Below, piece by piece: positions 15,913 to 24,523 of a stretch of DNA of 64,000 nucleotides. A program made the position numbers and the translations under genes. Below the pieces are notes generated by a model, which was not told the origin of the DNA, searched no databases, and worked only from the letters and a program-made list of their open reading frames with translations. The stretch is from Candidatus Villigracilis propinquus (lineage in GTDB: Bacteria > Chloroflexota > Anaerolineae > Anaerolineales > Villigracilaceae): positions 62,001 through 126,000 of the forward strand of contig JADKDM010000033.1 in assembly GCA_016714565.1 (NCBI GenBank). The letters are read 5' to 3'. Numbering within the stretch: the first letter of the stretch is position 1; each line of letters opens with the position of its first letter.

Positions 15913-17133
15913 ATGGCTCAAACCATCTCCGAAAAAATCATCTCTCAACACGCAGGCAAGCCCGTGAAAGCGGGTGATATTGCCATTGTCCGCGTGGATG
16001 GTGTCATGGCGACCGATGCGACGTCACCGTTTGCGATCAAATCCTTCCGCGCGATGGGTGGCAAGAAACTTTGGGATAGCGAGCGTGTGTCGTTGATCAT
16101 CGACCACGCCTCGCCTGCGCCGAATGAGACGGTGGCGAACTTGCATAAGCTCATGCGCGACTTTTCCGCAGAGATGGGTTGCAGGCTGTACGACATCGGC
16201 GAAGGGATTTGTCACCAGTTGATGGTCGAGAACGCACACGTCAAACCTGGCGACCTCTTCCTCGGCGCGGACTCGCATACTCCAACCTACGGTGCGTTGA
16301 ATGCCTTCGGCATCGGTGTCGGTTCGACGGATTTAGCCGCAACGATGTTAACAGGCAAGACCTGGCTCAAGGTGCCGAAGACCATCAAGATCACGCTCAA
16401 TGGTGAATTGAAAAAAGGCGTGACCTCCAAAGACTTGATCCTCTTTCTCGTCAAAGAACTTGGCGTGGAAGGCGCGAATTATCAAGCCGTGGAATTCACA
16501 GGTGAGACGATCAAGTCCATGACGCTTGCCAGCCGTATGGCAATTGCCAACATGAGTTCTGAAATGGGAGCGAAGACGGGCTTGGTCGACCCAACGGGAC
16601 TCGACCTTTGGTATCCCTTCGAACCGACCTTTGCAGACAGTGACGCAGAATACGTTCGCGAATTGACCTTCGATGTTTCAAATCTTCGTCCGCAAATTGC
16701 CAAGCCGCACTCACCTGAAAACGTCGTCGCCATTGACGAAGTGTTGGGCACGAAGATCCATTATGCCTTTATCGGTTCCTGCACCAATACACGGCTCGAA
16801 GATTTACATGCCGCAGCGCAAGTGTTGAAGGGCAAGAAACTTTCCAGTACACGCCTCATCATTGCACCCGCCTCCAAAAAAGTTTTCAACGATGCGCTCA
16901 AAGATGGCACGATCCAAATCCTCTCCGATGCTGGCGCGACCTTCATCACCTCGGGCTGTGGTCCCTGCGTGGGTTCACATCTCGGTGTGCCAGGTGATGG
17001 GGAAGTGGTCATCTCGTCCACCAACCGAAATTTTCAAGGGCGCATGGGCAACCCAAAGGCGCTAGTCTACCTCGGTTCGCCTGCTGTTGTGGCGGCATCT
17101 GCGCTGGCGGGAGAGATTGTGGAGCCAGAATGA
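15913..17133 (+). CDS. LeuC-like hydro-lyase large subunit (aconitase superfamily)
   Basis: This 406-residue protein has the three cysteines that hold the [4Fe-4S] cluster: Cys290 in GSCTNTR, and Cys349 and Cys352 in SGCGPC. GADSHTPTYG and the GxGSTD segment are further family hallmarks. It pairs with the small subunit gene, whose ATG overlaps its TGA. Length and sequence suit the short two-subunit group that includes isopropylmalate isomerase, homoaconitase and 2,3-dimethylmalate dehydratase. The surroundings are catabolic (imidase-like, amidase, CoA-transferases, lyase) and hold no other leucine genes. Hydration of a substituted maleate is therefore more likely than leucine synthesis, an inference from context. 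Confidence 0.85.
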   Translation: MAQTISEKIISQHAGKPVKAGDIAIVRVDGVMATDATSPFAIKSFRAMGGKKLWDSERVSLIIDHASPAPNETVANLHKLMRDFSAEMGCRLYDIGEGICHQLMVENAHVKPGDLFLGADSHTPTYGALNAFGIGVGSTDLAATMLTGKTWLKVPKTIKITLNGELKKGVTSKDLILFLVKELGVEGANYQAVEFTGETIKSMTLASRMAIANMSSEMGAKTGLVDPTGLDLWYPFEPTFADSDAEYVRELTFDVSNLRPQIAKPHSPENVVAIDEVLGTKIHYAFIGSCTNTRLEDLHAAAQVLKGKKLSSTRLIIAPASKKVFNDALKDGTIQILSDAGATFITSGCGPCVGSHLGVPGDGEVVISSTNRNFQGRMGNPKALVYLGSPAVVAASALAGEIVEPE

Positions 17134-17816
17134 AAAAGGAGATAGGGGACCGCCTCTACCACCGGAAAACAAAAATAAAAATTATGACCACTGCCCACGT
17201 TTACCCCGTCGACAACATCGACACCGACCGCATCATCCCAGGCAAATACACCAAGACCCTGGATATGTCCGCGTTGGCTTCGCATGTACTCGAAGACCTT
17301 GACCCTGAATTTGCAAAGAAAGTTCAGCAGGGCGATATCCTCGTGGCTGGAAATAATTTCGGCTGTGGCTCATCGCGCGAGCAAGCGCCAATTGCCATCA
17401 AAGCCGCGGGCATTTCGGTTGTGGTTGCGAAAACTTTTGCACGCATTTTTTATCGCAACGCCATCAACATCGGTTTGCCCGTCATCGAAGTGGAACATCA
17501 CAACATTCAGTCGGGTGATTCGATCTCGGTTGATCTTGAGAATGGCATCGTCACGAATCATACTCGCAACGAAACTTATCAAGCCACCAAAATGCCGCAG
17601 CAGATGATCGAAATTCTCAACGCGGGTGGTTTGGTGAATTATTTGGTGAAGCATGGCGATTATGTAGCAAAACCAGGCGTCCAGCGCAGGTCGCGATCAG
17701 CCTATGACCCTTCAAACCCTCTCCTCCCTTCGCATCCTCGAATTCAGCCATGCGGTGCTCGGTCCTGCCTGCGGGCTGGTCCTCGCCGATCTTGGCGCGG
17801 AAGTGATTCGCATTGA
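17130..17816 (+). CDS. LeuD-like hydro-lyase small subunit with doubtful C-terminal tail
   Basis: The small subunit swivel domain is evident from NIDTDRIIPGKYTK, the substrate loop GNNFGCGSSREQAP and AKTFARIFYRNAINIGLP. ATG 17130 overlaps the LeuC stop by 4 bp and has GGAG six bases upstream; the alternative ATG 17184 gives the usual MTTAHVYPV start but has no site. The family normally ends near LVKHGDYVA, about position 17675. Here the frame runs another 45 or so residues, overlapping the CoA-transferase gene by 113 bp in another register. That tail is Arg/Ser/Pro-rich shadow sequence, so a lost stop or an indel near 17675-17700 is likely. Confidence 0.8.
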   Translation: MKKEIGDRLYHRKTKIKIMTTAHVYPVDNIDTDRIIPGKYTKTLDMSALASHVLEDLDPEFAKKVQQGDILVAGNNFGCGSSREQAPIAIKAAGISVVVAKTFARIFYRNAINIGLPVIEVEHHNIQSGDSISVDLENGIVTNHTRNETYQATKMPQQMIEILNAGGLVNYLVKHGDYVAKPGVQRRSRSAYDPSNPLLPSHPRIQPCGARSCLRAGPRRSWRGSDSH

Positions 17817-18882
17817 GCCGCTGGATGGCGACCCGACCCGCAAGCTCAAAGGCTTTGGCACGGGCTACTATCCGTTCTTCAATCGCAACAAAAAAAGTAT
17901 AGCCATCGATATCAAATCCGAATCGGGTCGTGAAGTCATTTTCAAGTTATTGGAATCGACGGATATCCTTATCGAAAACTTTGCGCCAGGGACAATGGAT
18001 CGACTCGGCTTTGGATATGAAGCCCTCGCCTCACGCTACCCGACACTTGTGTACTGCTCCCTAAAAGGATTCCTCCCCGGACCTTACTCAGCCCGCCTCG
18101 CCCTTGACGAAGTTGTCCAAATGATGAGCGGACTCGCCTACATGACAGGTCCCGTTGGTCAGCCATTACGCGCTGGCGCTTCTGTCATTGACGTGATGGG
18201 CGGCACATTTGGTGCGGTTGCAATTCTCGCCGCGTTACGCGAACGTGACGTCACAGGCAAAGGTCAACTCGTGAAAAGTGCTTTGTTCGAAACCGCCGCC
18301 TTCCTGATGGGCCATCACATGGCGTATGCGGCTGTGACCAAGGAACCTGTCCCACCGATGCCAGCACGGGTCAGCGCCTGGGCAATTTATCGCACTTTCA
18401 ATACTTGCGAAAATGAACTTGTCTTCATCGGCGTCACCAGTGACAAGCAATGGGTTCGCTTCTGCGAATCGTTCGAGATGCACGACCTGCTTGCTGATGA
18501 GCGTTTAGCCACGAATAACGGTCGCATTGACCAGCGCGAATGGTTGCTTCCACAATTGACAGAAAGACTGGCAAAGCTTTCAAAAGTCGAAGTCTTGCAG
18601 CGCTGTGAACAGGCAGATGTCCCATTTTCACCGATCGCCAAACCCGAAGATCTCTTCACCGATGAGCAGTTGATTCAGGGACATAGTTTATTGGAAACCA
18701 TTTTGCCCAATGGTGACACGACTCAACTTCCACGTTTGCCTTTGTTGTTGGGCGGCGAAGGCTCGCAGTTAGAGATCAATCCACCCAAGATTGGCGAACA
18801 TTCCAAAGAAATACTGTCTGAGATTGGAATCGATCAAGCCACAATCGAAAAGCTGCTTCGTGAAAATATCATAGCTGCCTAA
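17704..18882 (+). CDS. class III (CaiB/BaiF) CoA-transferase
   Basis: This 392-residue protein shows the family N-terminus (RILEFSHAVLGPACGLVLADLGAE in parts), the nucleotide-contacting RNKKSIAIDI, and the catalytic Asp163 in GASVIDVMGG. A helix VKSALFETAAFLMGHHMA follows, where most relatives have a VDVS-type segment. It differs clearly from the first CoA-transferase at 3383, so two different activations or an intramolecular transfer may be needed. ATG 17704 has only a weak ribosome site and overlaps the tail of the LeuD frame. It is followed 33 bp later by the cyclic amidohydrolase. The CoA acceptor is not predictable. Confidence 0.88.
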   Translation: MTLQTLSSLRILEFSHAVLGPACGLVLADLGAEVIRIEPLDGDPTRKLKGFGTGYYPFFNRNKKSIAIDIKSESGREVIFKLLESTDILIENFAPGTMDRLGFGYEALASRYPTLVYCSLKGFLPGPYSARLALDEVVQMMSGLAYMTGPVGQPLRAGASVIDVMGGTFGAVAILAALRERDVTGKGQLVKSALFETAAFLMGHHMAYAAVTKEPVPPMPARVSAWAIYRTFNTCENELVFIGVTSDKQWVRFCESFEMHDLLADERLATNNGRIDQREWLLPQLTERLAKLSKVEVLQRCEQADVPFSPIAKPEDLFTDEQLIQGHSLLETILPNGDTTQLPRLPLLLGGEGSQLEINPPKIGEHSKEILSEIGIDQATIEKLLRENIIAA

Positions 18883-18915
18883 CCAATTACTATTTACCAT
18901 CAACAGGAGTCATTC

Positions 18916-20376
18916 ATGTACGACTTACTCATCAAGAACACAAAACTTGTGCGCCCCAATCAGACATCGGTGGAAGTGGCAGATATCGCCATCAGCGGAG
19001 GGAAGGTTCAGAGGGTGGCACCAAGCATCCCTGCGGAAGAGGCGAAAGAAGTCCATGATGCGAAGGGACTGTTGGCGTTCCCAGGTCTGGTCGATGGACA
19101 TATGCATGTCGGTATCTATTCCCCGTTGGCGGAAGATGCGATCACGGAATCCAAAGCGGCGGCGATGGGTGGGGTGACATCGGCGTTGACGTATTTTCGC
19201 ACGGGCGAATATTATTTGAACAAGGGCGGCGCGTATAAGGATTTTTACCCTGAGGTGTTGGATATTTCGAAGGGCAGGTATTGGGTGGATTATGCTTATC
19301 ACCTTGCGCCGATCAATCGTGGACACATCGATGAGATGCCGATGTTGATGAATGACTTCGGCGTTTCATCGTTTAAGATATTTATGTTTTACGGCGGGCA
19401 TGGGCTGCATGGCAAGTCTGACCAGCAGCATAATTTTTTGAAACTCGAAGGCGATGAAAAATATGACTTCGCGCATTTTGAGTTCATCATGCGCAAGTTG
19501 AGCGAGATGATCGAAGCAAACCCGAAACAAGCGCCGTACATCAGTTTGAGTTTGCATTGCGAAGTGGCAGACATTTTGAATGCGTACACGTCGATGGTGC
19601 AGCGCGATGGCAAGTTGAAGGGACTGCATGCGTATAACGCGGCACGTCCGCCGCACAGTGAGGGACTGGCGGTGTTCATTGCTTCGTATCTTGCGCATGA
19701 GACCAGTTGCGCGAATATCAACTTGTTGCACCTCACATCACGCAAGGCGCTTGAAGCCGCGTTGATGATGCGAGATTTATTTCCACACATCAACTTTCGT
19801 CGTGAAGTGACGATTGGTCATTTGTTATTAGATACCGACGAACCCAACGGTGTACTCGCAAAAGTAAATCCGCCAATTCGTCCACGGGCAGATGTGGAAT
19901 TTTTGTGGGAAAAAGTTTTGAGCGGCGATGTGGATTGGGTTGTCAGTGACCATGCCTGTTGCTCCACCGAAATGAAATACAACGCCGATCATCCTGATGA
20001 TATTTGGATGGCAAAGTCTGGCTTTGGCGGCACGGAATATATGCTTTCTGGTTTGCACAGCGAAGGCTCTAAACGCGGACTATCCTTGAATCGCATGGCG
20101 GAACTTGTTTGTTGGAATCCCGCCCAGCGTTATGGACTTTTATCAAAGGGTGATATTGCCGAAGGCTATGACGCGGATATCGTTCTGTTCGACCCGAACG
20201 AGTCATTTGTCGTCCGTGCGGCTGAGTCCGAGTCGGGGCAGGGGTACACGCCGTTTGAAGGACATGAGTTGACGGGGCGCGTGAAAGCCACGTTCGTACG
20301 AGGCAATAAAGTTTTCGAGAATGGGAAGATCATTGGGGATGCAAAAGGTCAATACATCAAGAGACCCACGTTGTAA
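18916..20376 (+). CDS. dihydropyrimidinase/hydantoinase-family cyclic amidohydrolase
   Basis: This 486-residue amidohydrolase superfamily protein has all the binuclear metal ligands in place: His62 and His64 (DGHMH), the lysine to be carbamylated Lys154 (SSFKIF), His214 (SLHCE), His272 (LLHLTS) and Asp345 (VSDHA). The family hydrolyses cyclic amides: hydantoins, dihydropyrimidines, allantoin and cyclic imides. Start ATG 18916 follows ACAGGAGTC. With an isochorismatase-type half-amidase in the same locus, hydrolysis of a maleimide or succinimide ring is attractive, because oxidative breakdown of tetrapyrroles yields substituted maleimides. That substrate is an inference; pyrimidine or hydantoin use is the main alternative. 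Confidence 0.85.
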   Translation: MYDLLIKNTKLVRPNQTSVEVADIAISGGKVQRVAPSIPAEEAKEVHDAKGLLAFPGLVDGHMHVGIYSPLAEDAITESKAAAMGGVTSALTYFRTGEYYLNKGGAYKDFYPEVLDISKGRYWVDYAYHLAPINRGHIDEMPMLMNDFGVSSFKIFMFYGGHGLHGKSDQQHNFLKLEGDEKYDFAHFEFIMRKLSEMIEANPKQAPYISLSLHCEVADILNAYTSMVQRDGKLKGLHAYNAARPPHSEGLAVFIASYLAHETSCANINLLHLTSRKALEAALMMRDLFPHINFRREVTIGHLLLDTDEPNGVLAKVNPPIRPRADVEFLWEKVLSGDVDWVVSDHACCSTEMKYNADHPDDIWMAKSGFGGTEYMLSGLHSEGSKRGLSLNRMAELVCWNPAQRYGLLSKGDIAEGYDADIVLFDPNESFVVRAAESESGQGYTPFEGHELTGRVKATFVRGNKVFENGKIIGDAKGQYIKRPTL

Positions 20377-20398
20377 ATCTAAAAAATAGGAAAAGATC

Positions 20399-21670
20399 AT
20401 GACCAAACTTACCGCCGAATTTTTATTTGATGACCTCACACCCGCCGAGCGGACTCGCGCCGAACGCGTCGAATCAATTCTCCCCGAATTGCGGGCTCAT
20501 GCCGAAGAAGCTGATACAAGCGGAAAATTCTATGTGCCGCACCGTGAGACCTTAGCCAACGCTGGCTTGCTCGGCCTCGTCGTCCCTGAAGCCTATGGCG
20601 GACTCGACGGCACATTGCGCGATCTCGCCGCCGCGACCTTTGCGATGGGCACGGCGTGTCCGTCCACGGCGTTGGCGTATTTCTTTCACTGTTCAACATC
20701 ATCTCGTGGAATCCTTGCGCTCGACGCAATTGAAGAAGGTAAATTCACAGCCGAAGAAATCCCCGCTGTGAAAACTTTTGCAGAAAATGTTTTGCATCGC
20801 ATGGGCACGAAGAATCAACTGCTTGGGAATTTTGCCAGCGAAACTGCCAAGTCATCACAGAGCGCAGTCTTCATTTCAACCGAAGCGGAGAAAGTTGACG
20901 GCGGCTGGAAGCTCAACGGCGTGAAATCATTCGGCTGCAACACCGGCGTCGCGGATGCGTATTTGGTGGCGGCAAAGCTCAAAGGATACGATACGGCTGA
21001 AGGCTTGGTCATGTTCTTCGTCCCGCGTGAGGCGGAAGGTGTGAAGGAACGTCCGCAGTGGGATGCGCTGGGCATGCGTGCCACCGCGTCACATGGCATC
21101 ATCCTTGAAGATGTTTTCGTGCCCGATGATGAGTCGCTAGCGATCCCTGGTGCGTTCGTCAAATTGATGCAAGCCAGTCGCGGATCATTGATGGGCAATC
21201 AGCCAGCGATCTCGACGATCTATCTCGGTGCGGCAAAACAAGCCTATGACTATGCTCTCGAAAAAACAATGAGCATGAAGTTCGAAGATACAGGCAAGCC
21301 GATTGCGACCAGTGCATTTCACCAAGAATTGATCGGCAAGATGACGGTGGAACTTGAAACCGCACGTTTGTGGCTTCGCAGACAAATTGATATAGAAACC
21401 TGTGAACCGCCCATTGCTTCGAAGACCGAAGTCATTCAGCATTGGCGCATGGCAAAGGGGACCGCTTCAGAAGCCTGCTTTGAAGTGGCGCAACTCGCCA
21501 TGAAAATGACAGGCACCAGCGGTACGGCAAATCGTGGCGTGATCGCTCGCATGCTGCGCGATATTGCGATGAGTTTGGTCATGGCATTCCCCGCCGAACG
21601 CGGACGACTCGAAGCGGCGAAATCCATTACGGATGGCGCGGAAACGAAGTCGTTTACGGTTTCAAAATAA
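20399..21670 (+). CDS. acyl-CoA dehydrogenase-family flavoprotein
   Basis: This 423-residue protein has the three-part acyl-CoA dehydrogenase fold: an N-terminal helical domain (LANAGLLGLVVPEAYGG), a middle beta domain (WKLNGVKSFGCNTGVADAYLVAAKL) and a C-terminal four-helix domain (AMKMTGTSGTANRGVIARMLRDI). The C-terminal motif and the SLVMAFPAERGRL end are somewhat unlike fatty-acid dehydrogenases, so a more specialised substrate or a related flavin monooxygenase role is possible. I could not identify the usual catalytic Glu with confidence. It follows the amidohydrolase after 22 bp (AATAGGAAAAGATC before ATG 20399) and precedes an aldehyde dehydrogenase. Confidence 0.8.
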   Translation: MTKLTAEFLFDDLTPAERTRAERVESILPELRAHAEEADTSGKFYVPHRETLANAGLLGLVVPEAYGGLDGTLRDLAAATFAMGTACPSTALAYFFHCSTSSRGILALDAIEEGKFTAEEIPAVKTFAENVLHRMGTKNQLLGNFASETAKSSQSAVFISTEAEKVDGGWKLNGVKSFGCNTGVADAYLVAAKLKGYDTAEGLVMFFVPREAEGVKERPQWDALGMRATASHGIILEDVFVPDDESLAIPGAFVKLMQASRGSLMGNQPAISTIYLGAAKQAYDYALEKTMSMKFEDTGKPIATSAFHQELIGKMTVELETARLWLRRQIDIETCEPPIASKTEVIQHWRMAKGTASEACFEVAQLAMKMTGTSGTANRGVIARMLRDIAMSLVMAFPAERGRLEAAKSITDGAETKSFTVSK

Positions 21671-21674
21671 CCCC

Positions 21675-21723
21675 GCTGGTTGAGTAGGCGACGATGCTCT
21701 TTCGTCGCCGTATCGAAACCAGC
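21675..21723. repeat. palindromic repeat (GCTGGTTGAGTAG variant)
   Basis: GCTGGTTGAGTAGGCGACGA at the left and TCGTCGCCGTATCGAAACCAGC halves at the right form a stable hairpin. It is a variant of the GGTGGTCGAGTAG family with GGTT in place of GGTC on both sides, so the outer bases co-vary. Confidence 0.75.
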
Positions 21724-21746
21724 AATTTAAAGTAGAAATGAAATTT

Positions 21747-21792
21747 GTGGTCTCGATACGGGCGAGGCAAACACTCGCCCTACTCGACCACC
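21747..21792. repeat. palindromic repeat, inverted copy of the same family
   Basis: It begins GTGGTCTCGATACGGGCGAG and ends CTCGCCCTACTCGACCACC. It lies 23 bp after the previous copy in opposite orientation, repeating the paired arrangement of 15773-15896. Confidence 0.75.
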
Positions 21793-21816
21793 GAGTATTT
21801 ATAAAAGGAGATAATC

Positions 21817-23295
21817 ATGGATTTTCCCCCAATTGCTATGCCCCCGCTCGACGAAGTGAAAAAACACTTCACCCTCTTCGACTACATTGACGGCGAACGC
21901 ATCGCCCCAACCGTGGACATGAAAGCCTTCGTCCACAACCCGAACACGGGCGAGAAGATCGCGCCGCAAATGGCGACCAGCCCAGAGAACATCGAACGCG
22001 CCTTGCAGGTGGCACAGCGTTTGCATGAATCAGGCGAATGGGCGAATACCTCTCCCGAAAAACGTGCCGAGATTCTCGATAACGCCGCCAATCACCTGAT
22101 GGGACTCACTCCCATGATCGCCGCGGTTGAGTCATACAACACGGGCATTGTCTTTAGTACCACCAGTTTCGTCAACGCCATTGTGTGGTTGGCTTTCAAA
22201 GCTGCCGCGGGTGTGCTCCGCAGCGGATACGCTGTCAACAAAGTCCCGGGCCCGCATGGTGATGTGGAAGTCTTGCGCAAGCCGCTCGGTGTTGCCGTCG
22301 CCATCGTGCCGTGGAATTCTCCCGCCGCGCTCGCCGCGCACAAAGTTGCCAACGCGCTCGCCGCGGGCTGCCCCGTCATTCTCAAACCCACCGAATGGGC
22401 GCCGTATTCCTGTCTCTTCCTCGTGGATGGTCTCGAAGCCGCGGGCTTGCCCAAAGGTCTGTTCCAGATCGTCAACGGCGGCGGTGATGTCGGTGCAAAA
22501 CTTGTCGGCGATAAACGCGTGCGCGCGGTTTCGTTCACGGGCGGTCTCAATGGCGGACGCGCTGTCGCTGCTGCCTGCGCCGCAGATTTCAAATCACTGC
22601 AACTCGAACTCGGCGGCAACAACGCCATGGTCGTTCTGCAAGACGCCGACATTGACAAGGTCGCCGATGGCATCGTCGCGGGCATGACCACACTCAACGG
22701 TCAGTGGTGCCGCGCGCTCGGTCGGCTCGTTGTCCACGAATCGATTCAGGATCAAGTCGTCAAAGCCGCGCTGGAAAAATTCAAGCAAGTCAAAGTGGGC
22801 GATGCGCTCTCAATGGAATCTCAACTCGGACCGCTCGCTAACTCCGCGCATCACGGGCGGATTGTGGATGCGGTCAACGCGCTCAAAGCCAAAGGTGGAC
22901 AAACGCATCACTCCGCGCCGACGCCTGATTCGAAAGGCTACTATCTTTCTCCCACGCTGATAACGGGAGTCGCACCCGAAGAGACTCTCGAAGAGATCTT
23001 CGGACCCGTCGCCACCGTCCACACCTTCAAGACCGATGACGAAGCCGTCAAACTCGCCAACCAAACTCCCTACGGACTCGGCGGTTATGTCTTCAGCAAC
23101 GATGAAGAACGTGCTCTTAAAGTGGCGCGTCAAATGAACACGGGTGGAGTCAAGGTCAATGGCGTGAGCCTGCTCGAATTAAATGTCGACGCGCCGCGTC
23201 CCGCCTGGGGCTTGAGCGGATTCGGAGAAGAAGGCACACTGGAAACGTTCGATGTCTTCTGCGGCAAATCGATTGTGGGAATCGCAGGGAAGTAG
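21817..23295 (+). CDS. aldehyde dehydrogenase family protein
   Basis: This 492-residue protein is a standard NAD(P)-dependent aldehyde dehydrogenase: IVPWNSP in the cofactor domain, Glu264 in LELGGNN, the catalytic Cys298 in LNGQWCRALG, and EIFGPVATVHTF near the C-terminus. The residues around the cysteine (GQWC) differ slightly from the usual GQxC, which is tolerated in the family. The start ATG 21817 follows AAAAGGAGATAATC. It closes the catabolic run, so it may oxidise an aldehyde released by the aldolase or from a side chain. The substrate is not determined. Confidence 0.9.
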   Translation: MDFPPIAMPPLDEVKKHFTLFDYIDGERIAPTVDMKAFVHNPNTGEKIAPQMATSPENIERALQVAQRLHESGEWANTSPEKRAEILDNAANHLMGLTPMIAAVESYNTGIVFSTTSFVNAIVWLAFKAAAGVLRSGYAVNKVPGPHGDVEVLRKPLGVAVAIVPWNSPAALAAHKVANALAAGCPVILKPTEWAPYSCLFLVDGLEAAGLPKGLFQIVNGGGDVGAKLVGDKRVRAVSFTGGLNGGRAVAAACAADFKSLQLELGGNNAMVVLQDADIDKVADGIVAGMTTLNGQWCRALGRLVVHESIQDQVVKAALEKFKQVKVGDALSMESQLGPLANSAHHGRIVDAVNALKAKGGQTHHSAPTPDSKGYYLSPTLITGVAPEETLEEIFGPVATVHTFKTDDEAVKLANQTPYGLGGYVFSNDEERALKVARQMNTGGVKVNGVSLLELNVDAPRPAWGLSGFGEEGTLETFDVFCGKSIVGIAGK

Positions 23296-23308
23296 ATAGA
23301 CCACTGAC

Positions 23309-23339
23309 CGCCGACATGATCACAGTATTGCGGTCGGCG
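23309..23339. repeat. small inverted repeat between aldehyde dehydrogenase and peroxidase genes
   Basis: CGCCGAC (23309-23315) pairs with GTCGGCG (23333-23339). Flanking AGACCACTGACC resembles words in the 4589-4626 element, so it may be a degenerate family member. Confidence 0.4.
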
Positions 23340-23370
23340 ATCAATCAATTTACTCAAGGAGAATCGTTAA

Positions 23371-23895
23371 ATGTCAACTGTTCGCAACAACGTATTCAAG
23401 ATCGGCGAGAATTTTGTCACCCTGATCGGTGACGAGGTGAAGGTGGGTGATACAGCACCTGAATTCACTTCTGTCGTGGTGGGATGGGGAAAGGTGAAGC
23501 CTATTCAGGAATCCAAAGGGAAGGTAATTATCCTCTCCGCTATTCCTTCGTTGGATACCGATGTGTGCGATCGCGAGACTCGCCGTTTTAATGAAGAAGC
23601 TTCCATGTTAAGTGACGATATCATCATCTACACCATCAGTTGTGATTTCCCCATGGCGCAAAAACGCTGGTGTGGTGCAGCAGGTGTCGAAAAGGTTAAA
23701 GTGGTTTCGGATGTGTTGGAAGCGGAGTTCGGCGAAAAATACGGCATCCTTATCAAAGAACGCCGCTATCTGCGCCGCTCTGTTTTTATCGTTGGGCGAA
23801 ATGGGAAATTAACCTATGTCAATTATCTCCCGGCATTAGGTGAAGAACCCAATTATGAAGAGGTGATCTCAGCGGCAAAAGATGCGTTGGAATAG
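23371..23895 (+). CDS. tpx: thiol peroxidase (Tpx-type peroxiredoxin)
   Basis: This 174-residue protein has the atypical 2-Cys peroxiredoxin pattern: peroxidatic Cys66 in SLDTDVCDRET and resolving Cys101 in QKRWCG, 35 residues apart, as expected for Tpx. It reduces hydroperoxides using thioredoxin. ATG 23371 follows CAAGGAGAATCG. A hairpin terminator lies 9 bp after the stop. It may be the last gene of the catabolic transcript, where it would protect against peroxides formed by the oxygenase and flavin enzymes, or it may be an independent housekeeping gene. Confidence 0.9.
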   Translation: MSTVRNNVFKIGENFVTLIGDEVKVGDTAPEFTSVVVGWGKVKPIQESKGKVIILSAIPSLDTDVCDRETRRFNEEASMLSDDIIIYTISCDFPMAQKRWCGAAGVEKVKVVSDVLEAEFGEKYGILIKERRYLRRSVFIVGRNGKLTYVNYLPALGEEPNYEEVISAAKDALE

Positions 23896-23903
23896 AAGAA
23901 TGG

Positions 23904-23940
23904 AAAAGGGCGCTTCTTGCAATTGAGAAGCGACCCTTTT
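23904..23940 (+). terminator. rho-independent terminator after the thiol peroxidase gene
   Basis: AAAAGGG...GCTTCT (23904-23917) pairs with AGAAGC...CCCTTTT (23926-23940) with one unpaired base, ending in a short T-run. It marks the end of the long + strand locus. Confidence 0.75.
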
Positions 23941-24044
23941 CCGTTAGTGATAGTGCATCTCATCATCCGTACTTTCAAACTCTTCGGACCATGTACCCCA
24001 GTATGACAGTTGACTCAATATCTCTGTTCGGCTGGGAAGCGTGA

Positions 24045-24300
24045 TGAAGACGAGGTAGCAGCTGTCTTTCGCTTCTCCACTGGAGAAGCGTTCGTTTTGT
24101 ATATCTCTGGCAGCTTGGACTCGCTGGATTCTCCAACTATGTTACTGCTGAGTTTTTCATAATCCACGCGTGAGACTTCGATATGAATATCGATGCGGTA
24201 CAGCAGTAGACCTGAGATTCGTTTTTGATATTTGTTACTATTGATGGTGCGCAAGTGCAAGGCCTGAGTAAGTCACCAGAATCTCCGCAAAAATAGGGAT
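24045..24300 (-). pseudogene. remnant of comM (internal segment)
   Basis: The minus strand encodes pieces that match the intact ComM at 48479-50023: PCTCAP, then KYQKRISG...DRIDIHIEV-like sequence (here LLYRIDIHIEVSRVDYEKLSS) and GESSES. A frame change and a small deletion follow, leading to AARDIQNERFSS. No start and no ATPase part remain. It is a decayed partial duplicate, about 250 bp long. Together with the terminator it occupies most of the gap 23896-24523; the remaining part up to 24523 shows no gene that I can support. Confidence 0.75.
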
Positions 24301-24523
24301 ACATCTTTCACTTGGAATTTAGTATTTTCATTTGAGAATCTCGTTTAGACGATGGGGTTATCTATAAAGTTCCTTGAAGGGGGTATTTGGATTCTGTCAT
24401 TTAACTTACCCCAATCTTGAGCAAATATTGTTTTGGTTTCTGCCAAACTTACTCACTTCATCCGGGAACATTTTTCTTCAAATTTCGTTGTTTACTCGTT
24501 CAAAATTTGCAAAGGAGTTTTAT

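Noticed and set aside
15913..17816. LeuCD pair as leucine biosynthesis
   Set aside because: No leuA or leuB nearby; all neighbours are catabolic CoA, amide or oxygenase enzymes, so a catabolic hydro-lyase is the better reading, although family sequence alone cannot decide.
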